NCBI RefSeq assembly: GCF_002723615.1
Contig: NZ_KZ304974.1
Location: 1 to 39,100, forward strand
Direction of reading: 5' to 3'
Source of the DNA: Limimaricola cinnabarinus
Lineage (GTDB): Bacteria; Pseudomonadota; Alphaproteobacteria; Rhodobacterales; Rhodobacteraceae
Length of the DNA: 39,100 nucleotides
Shown here: piece by piece, positions 1 through 7,690 of the stretch
How positions within the stretch are numbered: position 1 is the first letter of the stretch
Layout of the letters: the number at the start of each line of letters is the position of its first letter
Position numbers and translations under genes: made by a program
The notes under the pieces: generated by a model
The model's input: only the letters and a program-made list of their open reading frames with translations
Databases searched by the model: none
What the model was told of the DNA's origin: nothing

Positions 1-294
1 GGTCTTGGTCTGACCGAGGCTGAGCTCGCACTCGCTCTCGGCATGTCCCAGAATTCTCTGGCCACCCCGCCGCGATCGATAGCGCTGGCATCGCAGCGCA
101 AGCTCAGGGACTTCGTCGAGATCCTCATGACTGTCGTGCCTTGGGCAGGCTCGCTCCCCCAAGCGTTCGACTGGTTTTCCACCCAGCCCCTGGCCTCCTT
201 CGGGAACCGGACCGCGGCGGACCTGGTGCGCAAGGGGCGCGCCGAGGCAGTGAAATCCCACATCTCCCGGATTGCCATCGGTGAATACGCCTGA
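1..294 (+). CDS. DUF2384 (Xre/MbcA/ParS toxin-binding) antitoxin-like protein, 5' end missing
   Basis: The reading frame is open from base 1, so the true start lies outside the window; the ATG at 43 is only internal. The visible 97 residues end in a pattern typical of the DUF2384 toxin-binding domain: an FDWFSTQPLASFGNRTAADL stretch, then a short helix and a terminal GEYA. DUF2384 proteins are known as antitoxins that usually sit beside a RES-domain toxin. No RES gene follows here; the next 300 bases hold only a gene fragment on the other strand. The gene at 11496-11924 is a diverged paralogue in the same orientation with the same layout (LALAL near the start, WVSTRPLPSFGGRTAADLL near the end). 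The family call is from motif recognition; a role as an active antitoxin is inferred and uncertain. Confidence 0.7.
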   Translation, partial: GLGLTEAELALALGMSQNSLATPPRSIALASQRKLRDFVEILMTVVPWAGSLPQAFDWFSTQPLASFGNRTAADLVRKGRAEAVKSHISRIAIGEYA

Positions 295-339
295 CGGCAT
301 CGAGCCGGCTGGCGCGACGACGAGAAAGCGTGACGCGGC

Positions 340-555
340 CTAAGCCGGGCAGGATCTGAGGTCGCCCAGCAGCCGGGCCGCAATTCTCCGCGTGCGCTTG
401 TCAAGATCCAGCCTATCCGCAGCCAACATCAGCTCATTGAGGGTCGTGAAGCTGTCATCGCTCCCGCTCTTGACCGCGGCTGTCCAGAGCTTGCGCACGG
501 TCGCGCGGGACTCGCGGCGCGTGCTGGCCGCGCGGCCTTGGGCCGCGGTGGCAGT
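340..555 (-). pseudogene. C-terminal fragment of an unidentified protein
   Basis: An open frame on the minus strand runs from a TGA just upstream of base 555 to a TAG at 340-342, about 71 codons with no ATG near its beginning. The translation has the feel of a real soluble helical protein (for example KLWTAAVKSGSDDSFTTLNE, then RRIAARLLGDL) and GC-rich third positions. I take it as the tail of a gene whose front was lost at a junction near 555. I do not recognise the family. A start at an internal GTG, giving a shorter intact protein, cannot be excluded. Confidence 0.4.
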
Positions 556-613
556 TCAACTTTATCCCGCTTCGAGTGGGACTACATCTCTGTTATCGTC
601 AGGATACTGATCC

Positions 614-1609
614 TTAGCGACGCTCGATAGCTGAGGGATGTATGTCCTCGTCACTGCTGAGCGGATGAAAGCAAGCGACCTCTCCCCCATCGAGGGCCGG
701 CTCCAATGGGGGAATCTCTTGCCGGCATCGCTCCGTCGCACGCGGACAGCGTGCGGCGAAGGCGCATCCCTTCGGCGGATCGAGAGGGTCCGGGAGTTCG
801 CTCCCTCTTGCCTCCGGTGCCTCGAGCGGACGCCCCACCACCGGCGCGCTGTCGGCCAACAGCTTGGTGTAGGGATGTTGCGGCGCCCGGAAGATCCGTT
901 CGGCCGGCCCGATCTCGACCAAGGCCCCGAAGTAGAGGACGGCCACTCGGTCTGAAACGGCCTCGACCACCGCGAGATCGTGGCTGATGAACAGGTAGGT
1001 CAGCCCCAGGCGTTTGCGCAGATCCGCCAACAGGTTCAGCACCTGGGCCTGGACGCTGACATCGAGGGCCGAGACCGGCTCATCGAGGATCAGAATGCGC
1101 GCGTCCGCAGCCAGGGCCCTGGCGATGCCGATCCGCTGCGCCTGGCCGCCCGAGAATTCATGCGGGTAGCGGTCGAGGAATTCTGGTCGCAGGTTCACGT
1201 TGTCGAATATCTCGGCAATGCGCTTCTCGCGGGCGACCTTGTCCATACCGTGCAGCTTCTTGAGCGGGAGCTCCAGGATCTGCCGGATTGTCTTGCGGGG
1301 ATTGAGCGAGGAGATCGGGTCCTGGAAGACGTATTGAATGCGGCGGCCGAAGTCGGCCGGGTCCGCGGTGTCGAGAGCGGCCCCCTCGATCTCGATCGTG
1401 CCGGTGCTCGGTGCGACCAGCCCGACAAGCATCCGAGCGAGCGTGGTCTTGCCGCAGCCTGACTCCCCCACGATTCCGAGCGTCTCGCCTTGCTCCACGC
1501 TGAGCGACATCGGCTGCACCGCGCGCACCCCGGCGCGCGGCCCGCCGAACAGCCCCCCGCGCAGGGGAAAGGTCTTGGACAGATTGTCCAGTCGCAGGGC
1601 CTTGGTCAT
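614..1609 (-). CDS. Peptide-type ABC transporter ATP-binding protein (DppF/OppF-like)
   Basis: This 331-residue cytoplasmic ATPase is the second nucleotide-binding subunit of the importer encoded upstream. It shows Walker A GESGCGKTT, the signature FSGGQAQR, Walker B ILILDEP, an H-loop ISHDL and a C-terminal oligopeptide-HPY tail with paired cysteines (CAFAARCPRATERC). The start MTKALRL at 1609 was chosen because its ATG overlaps the stop of the preceding gene by 4 bases, a translational-coupling arrangement, and the ABC fold begins right after it; the frame stays open further upstream but that part does not look like protein. It is the last gene of the leftward operon 6063 to 614. The true substrate is unknown; the neighbouring amidohydrolase and DUF1028 genes suggest an amino-acid-derived compound, peptide or ureide. 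Confidence 0.93.
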   Translation of the reverse strand: MTKALRLDNLSKTFPLRGGLFGGPRAGVRAVQPMSLSVEQGETLGIVGESGCGKTTLARMLVGLVAPSTGTIEIEGAALDTADPADFGRRIQYVFQDPISSLNPRKTIRQILELPLKKLHGMDKVAREKRIAEIFDNVNLRPEFLDRYPHEFSGGQAQRIGIARALAADARILILDEPVSALDVSVQAQVLNLLADLRKRLGLTYLFISHDLAVVEAVSDRVAVLYFGALVEIGPAERIFRAPQHPYTKLLADSAPVVGRPLEAPEARGSELPDPLDPPKGCAFAARCPRATERCRQEIPPLEPALDGGEVACFHPLSSDEDIHPSAIERR

Positions 1610-3492
1610 TCGGCGGCCTCCCTGGCAGGGCTTTCTTCGGGGAAGAGACAGCGCACGGCCCGATCGCCTTTCTGGGCGAGCGGGATATGTCCTTCGCGGC
1701 ACGCGCTGCGTGCCTTGTTGCACCGCTCCGCGAAGGCACACCCCTCTGGCAGGCGGTCGACGGCAGGGGGGAGACCCGGAATCGCCTCGAGTCGGCGGCG
1801 GCCGCCGCCCAGCTCGGGCACGCAGGCAATGAGCCGGGCGGTATAGGGATGGCGCGGCGCTGCGAGAACCGCTTTCGTCGGGCCCTCCTCGACCACCTTC
1901 CCAGCATACATAACCGCCACCCGGTCGCAGAGCTGCGCCACGACCCCGAAATCATGGGTAATGAAAATGATGGCGAGATCGCGCGAGCGCCGGAGGTCGT
2001 CGAGCAGCGACAGGATCTGCGCCTGCACCGTTACGTCGAGCGCGGTGGTCGGCTCGTCGGCAATGATTACCTCGGGGTCATTGGCCAGCGCCATGGCGAT
2101 ACCGACGCGCTGACGCATGCCGCCCGACATCTCGTGAGGGTAGTCGGAAATCCGGCGCTCGGGATTGGGTATTCGAACATCACGAAGCAGTTCGACCGCC
2201 TTGCCGCGGGCCTCTTCCGTTCCAATTTTCTGATGCGCCTGTATCGCCTCGACCAGCTGATCGCCGACGCGATAAAGGGGATGCAATGTCGCAAGCGGGT
2301 CTTGAAAGATATAGGCGATCTCCCGGCCGCGCACGGCGCGCAGGTGTTCATAGGGCGCCCCAATGAGGTCGTCGCCGCGATATCTTACGGCGCCACCGGT
2401 GATGACGCCCGGCGGCGACGCCACGAGCCCAGTGACCGACAGGGCAGTGACCGATTTGCCGGACCCGCTCTCGCCGATGATGCCGAGGCATTCGCCCGGT
2501 TTGACCGACAGGCTGACGCCGCCCACGGCGCGCAGCTTCCGGGGCCCGACATGGAACTCCGTCTCGAGCCCTTCGACCGTGAGGATGCCCTCGAGGCTCG
2601 GTTCCGGAGCTGGGGCCTGACGGCGCACTCGGGTCGCGGCCATCGGCCGTGACAGCGCGCCGGATTTGAGCCGCGGATCGAGCGCGTCGCGGATGCCGTC
2701 GCCCAAAAGGTTGATCGACATCACGATGATCAGGATCATCACCCCGGGCACGACCGAAGTGTGCGGGTGGCTGATCAGCGCGGCGCGCGCTTCACCCAAC
2801 ATCGAACCGAGATCCGCCTGGGGTGGCTGGCTTCCCAACCCGAGGAAGGAGAGACCCGCCGTCTCCAGGATCATCCAGCCGATCGTGGTCGACATCGCGA
2901 TGACGATGATCGGCAGCACGTTTGGCAGGATCTCGGTGAGGATGATCTGCGGCCGCGACAGGCCCGATAGGCGCGCCGCGTCGACAAACTCCTTGTGCGC
3001 GAGACCGACGGTGATGCCGCGGATGTTGCGGGCGAAGAACGGCACGTTGACTGCTGCCACGGCGATCAGCGCGTTGAGAAGACCCGGGCCGAGGGCCGCA
3101 ACGATGGCCAGCGCCAGAAGGATGTAGGGAAAGGCCATCAGCATGTCGACGCCGCGCATGATGACGTTGTCGAGCCGTCCGCCGTAGAAGCCGGCGACGA
3201 CGCCGATCGCGGCGCCGATGGTCGCGGCGATAGCTGCCGCGGCGAAGCCGACCGCCAGCGAGAGACGAGTGCCCCAGAGCAGGCGGGACAGCAGATCGCG
3301 GCCCAGATGGTCGGTGCCAAGCAGAGCGCCCTCTGAGAGCGGCGGGAGATACCGGTTCGCGGTATTGGTCACATCAGGGTCGGTCAGCGGCAGGATCGGT
3401 GCCGCGAGGACCAGGAGCACGACGAGGCTCAGGAGGATGCCACCTGCCAGTGCCAGCCGGTTGCGCGAGAAAAGGAGGAACGCGCTGGTCAT
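1606..3492 (-). CDS. Fused ABC transporter permease and ATPase (DppC-DppD type)
   Basis: A single 628-residue protein carries a complete DppC-like permease (about residues 1-290, beginning MTSAFLLFSRNRLAL, with GTDHLGRDLLSRLLWG and a run of membrane helices) followed after a short linker by a complete DppD-like ATPase (Walker A GESGSGKS, signature MSGGMRQR, Walker B VIIADEP, H-loop ITHDF, C-terminal Cys-containing HPY tail). In most bacteria these are separate polypeptides; such fusions are known in some lineages. The start at 3492 overlaps the stop of the upstream permease by 4 bases (ATGA), and the 3' end overlaps the next ATPase start in the same way. No frameshift is visible at the joint, so the fusion looks real rather than a sequencing artefact. 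Confidence 0.93.
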   Translation of the reverse strand: MTSAFLLFSRNRLALAGGILLSLVVLLVLAAPILPLTDPDVTNTANRYLPPLSEGALLGTDHLGRDLLSRLLWGTRLSLAVGFAAAAIAATIGAAIGVVAGFYGGRLDNVIMRGVDMLMAFPYILLALAIVAALGPGLLNALIAVAAVNVPFFARNIRGITVGLAHKEFVDAARLSGLSRPQIILTEILPNVLPIIVIAMSTTIGWMILETAGLSFLGLGSQPPQADLGSMLGEARAALISHPHTSVVPGVMILIIVMSINLLGDGIRDALDPRLKSGALSRPMAATRVRRQAPAPEPSLEGILTVEGLETEFHVGPRKLRAVGGVSLSVKPGECLGIIGESGSGKSVTALSVTGLVASPPGVITGGAVRYRGDDLIGAPYEHLRAVRGREIAYIFQDPLATLHPLYRVGDQLVEAIQAHQKIGTEEARGKAVELLRDVRIPNPERRISDYPHEMSGGMRQRVGIAMALANDPEVIIADEPTTALDVTVQAQILSLLDDLRRSRDLAIIFITHDFGVVAQLCDRVAVMYAGKVVEEGPTKAVLAAPRHPYTARLIACVPELGGGRRRLEAIPGLPPAVDRLPEGCAFAERCNKARSACREGHIPLAQKGDRAVRCLFPEESPAREAAE

Positions 3493-4436
3493 GTTCTGAT
3501 CCTTGGATCGAGCAGGCTCTGCGCCACGTCCACGATGATGTTGAAGAACACGTAGCAGGCGGCGACGACGATCACGCCTCCCTGCACGAGCAGAATGTCG
3601 CGGCGCAGGATCGCGTCGACCAGCATCCTTCCGATGCCGGGCCATTGGAATACGATCTCGATATAGACAGCGCCAGACAGCACGAAGCCGGCTTGGATGC
3701 CCAGCACGGGCAGGATCGACACCATCGCGGCCCGAAGCGCATGGCGCCAGATGACCGACCGCTCGTGCACGCCCTTGGCCCGGGCGGTGCGGATGAAATC
3801 CTGTCGCAGCACCTCGAGCAACGCGGAACGGGACAGTCGCGCGATCACGCCGGTCGCCACGACCGCGAGCGCGAGCGCCGGCATCGCCAGGTGCGAGATC
3901 AGCGCAGCCGCGTCACGAGCCCCGTAGATCGGCCACATGCCCGACACCGGAAACCAGCGCAGCCGGACCGCGAACAGCAGGATCATCATCATGCCGAGGA
4001 AGAAGGAGGGGATGGAGATGCCCAAGAGCACCGCGAAGGTGATCGCCTTGTCGGCCCAGCCATACTGGTTGGCGGCCGAGATCGTCCCGGCGATGACCCC
4101 CAGAAGGGCGCAGAGCACAAAGGCCGTGCCGGCAAGGATCAGCGTCGCGCCGAAGCGCTCGAGCACCTCGTCCAGCACGGGCCGGTTCAGGGCGAAGCTC
4201 TGTCCGAAATCGCCCTGGAGCATATTGCCGAGCCAAATCAGATATTGGCGCCAAAGCGGTGCGTCGAGGCCGAGCTCGCGGTTGATGCGGGCCACGTTCT
4301 CGGGCGTGGCGTAGCTGCCCAGGATCGCAGTCGCCGGATCTCCCGGGATGAGTGCCATGATCAGAAAGACGATGACCGTGATGCCGAGAAGCACCGGCAC
4401 CGCCGAGAGCAGTCGTCTGAGGATGTATCCGCCCAT
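3489..4436 (-). CDS. Peptide-type ABC transporter permease (DppB-like)
   Basis: A 315-residue inner-membrane permease. It begins MGGYILRRLLSAVPVLLGIT as DppB/OppB proteins do, has the LIPGDPA segment after the first helix, about six membrane helices, and the cytoplasmic EAA loop (RQDFIRTARAKGVHERSVIW) that contacts the ATPase. It lies 55 bases downstream of the binding-protein gene, separated by a strong hairpin, and its stop overlaps the start of the fused permease-ATPase. It pairs with the permease half of that fusion to form the membrane channel. Confidence 0.94.
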   Translation of the reverse strand: MGGYILRRLLSAVPVLLGITVIVFLIMALIPGDPATAILGSYATPENVARINRELGLDAPLWRQYLIWLGNMLQGDFGQSFALNRPVLDEVLERFGATLILAGTAFVLCALLGVIAGTISAANQYGWADKAITFAVLLGISIPSFFLGMMMILLFAVRLRWFPVSGMWPIYGARDAAALISHLAMPALALAVVATGVIARLSRSALLEVLRQDFIRTARAKGVHERSVIWRHALRAAMVSILPVLGIQAGFVLSGAVYIEIVFQWPGIGRMLVDAILRRDILLVQGGVIVVAACYVFFNIIVDVAQSLLDPRIRT

Positions 4437-4460
4437 GCGCGGTCTCTCCCGTCTCGGAGA

Positions 4461-4485
4461 GCGGGGGCCGGGGCGCGGCCCCCGC
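4461..4485 (-). promoter_or_regulatory. Intercistronic hairpin between binding-protein and permease genes
   Basis: A perfect 9-bp GC stem (GCGGGGGCC / GGCCCCCGC) with a 7-base loop lies 6 bases beyond the stop of the binding-protein gene and 24 bases before the permease start. No T-tract follows. Such hairpins in ABC operons usually shield the binding-protein mRNA from decay or partly attenuate transcription, raising binding protein over membrane subunits. The role is inferred from position. Confidence 0.6.
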
Positions 4486-4491
4486 GCGTGA

Positions 4492-6063
4492 TCAGTTCTT
4501 GGCGACGTCGTCGAGCAGCAGGAAGAACGACGGCTGGAGGTCGAAGTTCTCGACCCGGTCGTTGGTCACCGCGTTCTGCTTCCAGTTGGCCACGAAGACC
4601 CAGGGCGCGTCCTCGTGCACGATTTCCTGCATCTCCTTGTAGAGGCGCGCGCGTTCCTCTTGGTCGGTAGCGCGGCGGGCCTGTTCGAGAAGCTCGTCCA
4701 CCTTCGGGTTGGAGTAGTAGCCCGAGTTGAAACCACCCTGATCGGGAAAGGCCTCGCTGCGCAGAGCCAGGAAGGGCAGGGTGTCGGGATCGTTCGTCAT
4801 CCAGGCCATCTCGGCCATGTCGGCCTTGCCCTCGAGGCCCGGGTTCACTTCGCCCAAGAAGGTGTTCCATTCGTAGGTTTCGATCGCCACATCGAAGCCC
4901 ACCGCCTCCAGATCGGCTTGGATCGCGGTCCCCATCGCCACAGGGTCGAGCATACCGGAGCCCCCCTCGGTGACGTAGAAGGTCAGCTCGGCGCCTTCGG
5001 CACCCGCTTCGGCGATCAGCTCGCGCGCCTTTTCCGGATCGTAGGGGTAGGGCTCGAGATCCTCGTTATAGGCCCAGGCGAAGGCGGGCGGGGTTGGTCC
5101 GGCGGCGACTTCGGCGGTGCCCTCGAGCACCTCGTTCACGATCGCTTCCTTGTCGATCGCGTAGTTCGCCGCCTGGCGCACCAGCTTGTCCGCGAAGGGG
5201 CCTTCCTTGGCGTTGAGGATCAGGAACCACAGGTGCGGGCCAGCCTGCTCGTGCAGCTGGTAGCTCTCGCCCTCGAACTGCGACAGCGCCACGGGCGGGA
5301 CCTCCACCATCAGGTCGATGCCGCCGGCCAGCATTTCTGCCGTGCGGGTGCTTGCATCGGTGATGGGGCGAAACACGACGGCTTCGAGCTGCGGTGCACC
5401 ATCCCAGTAGTCGGGGTTGGCCTCAACGACGACCGCCTCGTTGGGCCGCCATTCCGCGAACTTGAACGGGCCCGTGCCCGACGGGTTGCGACCGAATTCC
5501 GAGCCATGCTCCTCGACCGCGGCGGGCGAGACGATCAGACCGGTGGGGTAGGCGAGGTTGGACAGGAAAGGCGCGTAGGGCTCGTTCAGAACGAACTTCA
5601 CCGTCGTCGGATCAACGACCTCGACCTCCTCGATCGCGGAGAAGAAGAAGGAGAGCGGGAACGGGCCGGTATCGTAATAGGGATGACTCTCGTCGAGCAT
5701 CCGGTCGAAGTTGAACTTCACCGCCTCGGCGTCGAATGAGCTGCCGTCATGGAAGGTGACGCCTTCGCGCAGCGTGAATGTGTATTCGGTGCCGTCCTCC
5801 GAAATCTCCCAATCGGTCGCCAGCGCCGGCTCGACTTCCAGAGTGCCGTCTTTGTAGCGCACGAGCCCGTCATAGACGTTCATCAGGATGCGGAAGTCAT
5901 TCACCGCGGTCACAGCAGCGGGGTCGAGGGCCTTGGGCTCCGCAATCTGGCCGACAACGAGGACACCCGGCGGGGTCTGGGCGAAGGCCGGCGCACCCAG
6001 GGCCATGGTGAGGGCGGTGCCAGCAGCAAGCAGGCTTCGGCGGGTCAGATGTCCAATCGACAT
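4492..6063 (-). CDS. Peptide/solute-binding protein of ABC transporter (SBP_bac_5 family)
   Basis: A 523-residue periplasmic binding protein that delivers substrate to the downstream permeases. The N-terminus MSIGHLTRRSLLAAG followed by a hydrophobic run and APAFAQ is a secretion signal, with a twin-arginine look. The mature part has family hallmarks: ALDPAAV, the NVYDGLV region, LREGVTFHDGSSFDAEAVKF and the NPSGTGPFKFAEW segment. An AGGAGAGG ribosome site precedes the ATG at 6063. It is the first gene of the leftward operon and faces two GntR-type palindromes at 6093-6136, shared with the divergent DUF1028 gene. Confidence 0.94.
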   Translation of the reverse strand: MSIGHLTRRSLLAAGTALTMALGAPAFAQTPPGVLVVGQIAEPKALDPAAVTAVNDFRILMNVYDGLVRYKDGTLEVEPALATDWEISEDGTEYTFTLREGVTFHDGSSFDAEAVKFNFDRMLDESHPYYDTGPFPLSFFFSAIEEVEVVDPTTVKFVLNEPYAPFLSNLAYPTGLIVSPAAVEEHGSEFGRNPSGTGPFKFAEWRPNEAVVVEANPDYWDGAPQLEAVVFRPITDASTRTAEMLAGGIDLMVEVPPVALSQFEGESYQLHEQAGPHLWFLILNAKEGPFADKLVRQAANYAIDKEAIVNEVLEGTAEVAAGPTPPAFAWAYNEDLEPYPYDPEKARELIAEAGAEGAELTFYVTEGGSGMLDPVAMGTAIQADLEAVGFDVAIETYEWNTFLGEVNPGLEGKADMAEMAWMTNDPDTLPFLALRSEAFPDQGGFNSGYYSNPKVDELLEQARRATDQEERARLYKEMQEIVHEDAPWVFVANWKQNAVTNDRVENFDLQPSFFLLLDDVAKN

Positions 6064-6092
6064 GGGTTACCTCTCCTGTTCGGTTCGATCTT

Positions 6093-6108
6093 ATTTTTCA
6101 TGATAAAT
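6093..6108. promoter_or_regulatory. Candidate GntR-regulator operator, site 1
   Basis: The 16-mer ATTTTTCATGATAAAT differs at one base from the perfect palindrome at 7663. It lies 30 bases upstream of the binding-protein start and 57 upstream of the DUF1028 start. Its centre is 28 bp from the next site. The same motif at the regulator's own promoter points to the FCD-type GntR protein as its reader. Confidence 0.65.
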
Positions 6109-6120
6109 TGCATCAGGGCA

Positions 6121-6136
6121 AATTTTCATTATAAAT
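6121..6136. promoter_or_regulatory. Candidate GntR-regulator operator, site 2
   Basis: AATTTTCATTATAAAT, a weaker match to the motif at 7663-7678. It sits between site 1 and the DUF1028 start in the divergent promoter region. Two sites in one region would allow control of both divergent units. Confidence 0.5.
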
Positions 6137-6164
6137 TCAAGCGCGCTGGCACGGAGATGATGGG

Positions 6165-6854
6165 ATGACGATTTCAATCCTCGCATATGACGCGGAAACA
6201 GGCACTTACGGTGCAGCGGCTACTACGGGCAGCCTGTGCGTAGGGGGGTGGGTGCTGCGCGGGGATGCCGAATCAGGGCTCTCGGCCTCGCAGGGGTCTT
6301 TGCCGAGCACCCTTTGGGGCACGCAAGTGCTGGAGCGCATGCGGGCTGGCCAGTCGGCTGCCGAGGCGGTGTTCGAGGTCGCCGATGCCGATGCGGGACG
6401 GGCTCATCGCCAGCTGGCGGCTCTCGACCCGGATGGGGGAACAGGACACTTCACGGGGGCTTCGAGCATTCCGGCGGCTGGTGCGCGGCAAGCGCCCTCG
6501 GTCGTGGTGACGGGCAACCTGCTCTCTGGCGACGACGTGATCGAGGCCTGCCTGCAGGGTTACCTCGAGGCGCGCGGAAACATGGCCGAGCGGCTCATCG
6601 CAGCGCTCGAGGCGGCCGCCATGGCAGGGGGCGACAGCAGGGGGCTTCTGTCTGCTGCACTGCTCGTCGTGTCGCGCAGCGACCCCCCGCTCAGCCTCCG
6701 GATCGACTACTCCGAGACACCGTTACAGGATCTTTCGGACCTGCATCGCCGGGCCACCAGCGGGGCCTACAGCGAATGGGCGCGTCTCGTGCCGACGCTG
6801 GACGAGCCCGAACGGGCCGAGCCTTTCAGCGAAACCGTGACCCCTGCTGGCTGA
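6165..6854 (+). CDS. DUF1028 family protein (Ntn-hydrolase-like)
   Basis: A 229-residue protein starting MTISILAYDAETGTYGAAAT, the typical DUF1028 opening, with the family's SQGSLPSTLWG and AAEAV segments and a VVTGNLLSGDDVIEA block. DUF1028 proteins are thought to be Ntn-fold hydrolases, commonly found near peptide transporters and M20 amidohydrolases; their substrates are poorly known. Here it sits between exactly such genes: divergent from the binding-protein gene, convergent with the GntR regulator (stops adjoin with no gap at 6854/6855). A GGAGATGATGGG region precedes the ATG. I infer a role in breaking down the compound imported by the ABC system. Confidence 0.85.
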   Translation: MTISILAYDAETGTYGAAATTGSLCVGGWVLRGDAESGLSASQGSLPSTLWGTQVLERMRAGQSAAEAVFEVADADAGRAHRQLAALDPDGGTGHFTGASSIPAAGARQAPSVVVTGNLLSGDDVIEACLQGYLEARGNMAERLIAALEAAAMAGGDSRGLLSAALLVVSRSDPPLSLRIDYSETPLQDLSDLHRRATSGAYSEWARLVPTLDEPERAEPFSETVTPAG

Positions 6855-7622
6855 TCAGTGGGCCATGAAGCGCTTCATGACGACGGCCTGCTGATCTTCC
6901 ATCATCCGCCAGGCCATTTCCATGTGCGATCGCATGATGGAGCGGGCCTCCTGAGCATCCCCCCGTTCCAACGCATCGAGCAGGTCGAGCTGATGCTGTC
7001 GACCCGTCCGCCAGAGTTCCACGTTGGGTGCGGCGTAGAGCTGCTTGTAGACGGTGAGGTCCGCGAGGATCTGCGACATGAAACCGATGATGAAGCCCAG
7101 CAGCGCATTGTCGGCGAAGCTCGCGAGCTTGGCGTGAAACCGAAGCGACGCGACATGCTGGGCGCGCTCCTCTTCGGGGTCACCGGCCGGCTCGGCGTAG
7201 TCGTCGATGATCGATCGCAGATCGGCGAGCTGATCGACCGACAGGCGCCCGGCCAGCGATGCCGCAACTTCTGGTTCGAGAGCGACCCGGAGCTGGTAGA
7301 TGTCGGCAATCGAGATGTCTCGAAAGTAGAAGTAGTTCGCGAGCAAGGCGTGCGCGCGCTCGGTGGAGACCTCGCCGACGAAACTTCCACCGCCGGGCCC
7401 GGTCTTGGTTTCGACCAGGCCCTGTGCCTGCAGCAGGCGCATGGCCTCGCGGATCGTGCCCTTGGACATGCCAAAACGTTCGATCAGATCGGTCTCGCCG
7501 GGCAGGCGGTCACCCGGCTGCAGGCCTTGCTCGACCACCCATTCCTTGATGGCCTCGGCCACGCGGATGGGACGGGAACGCCTACGGCCCTTCTCGGCGG
7601 GAGTGACGCTTGTTCTCGCCAT
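6855..7622 (-). CDS. GntR-family transcriptional regulator with FCD domain
   Basis: A 255-residue DNA-binding regulator. Residues about 15-90 form the winged helix-turn-helix (LQPGDRLPGETDLIERFGMS, then KGTIREAMRLLQAQGLVETK and a glycine-rich wing); the rest is an all-helical FCD ligand-binding domain (YQLRVALEPEVA, RFHAKLA, ending RSIMRSHMEMAW). The ATG at 7622 (MARTSV) is preferred over an upstream one at 7655 because conserved sequence begins just after it; this is a judgement. It diverges from the amidohydrolase gene, with a perfect palindrome in the 68-base gap, which suggests autoregulation and control of the whole cassette, probably derepressed by the imported compound or a breakdown product. 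Confidence 0.92.
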   Translation of the reverse strand: MARTSVTPAEKGRRRSRPIRVAEAIKEWVVEQGLQPGDRLPGETDLIERFGMSKGTIREAMRLLQAQGLVETKTGPGGGSFVGEVSTERAHALLANYFYFRDISIADIYQLRVALEPEVAASLAGRLSVDQLADLRSIIDDYAEPAGDPEEERAQHVASLRFHAKLASFADNALLGFIIGFMSQILADLTVYKQLYAAPNVELWRTGRQHQLDLLDALERGDAQEARSIMRSHMEMAWRMMEDQQAVVMKRFMAH

Positions 7623-7662
7623 CGCACAACTCTTTCGACTTCCGAAGGCATCCATAAAGCAA

Positions 7663-7678
7663 ATTTATCATGATAAAT
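7663..7678. promoter_or_regulatory. Candidate GntR-regulator operator, perfect palindrome
   Basis: ATTTATCATGATAAAT is a perfect 16-bp inverted repeat between the divergent regulator and amidohydrolase starts, 13 bases before the ATG at 7691. Two near-copies lie at 6093 and 6121 in the other promoter region of the cassette. The recurrence at both promoters, and only there as far as I saw, supports a dedicated operator. Confidence 0.7.
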
Positions 7679-7690
7679 ACAAGGGGAAGT

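Noticed and set aside
392-610. 72-codon plus-strand frame
   Set aside because: It is antisense to the more protein-like minus-strand remnant at 340-555 and has a Ser/Arg/Leu-rich random texture.
1687-2652. Long plus-strand frame opposite the fused transporter gene
   Set aside because: Shadow of the GC-rich transporter gene; its translation has no recognisable domain and the minus strand is clearly coding.
7670-7690. Upstream ATG for the amidohydrolase
   Set aside because: It lies inside the operator palindrome and lacks a ribosome site, while 7691 has a good one.
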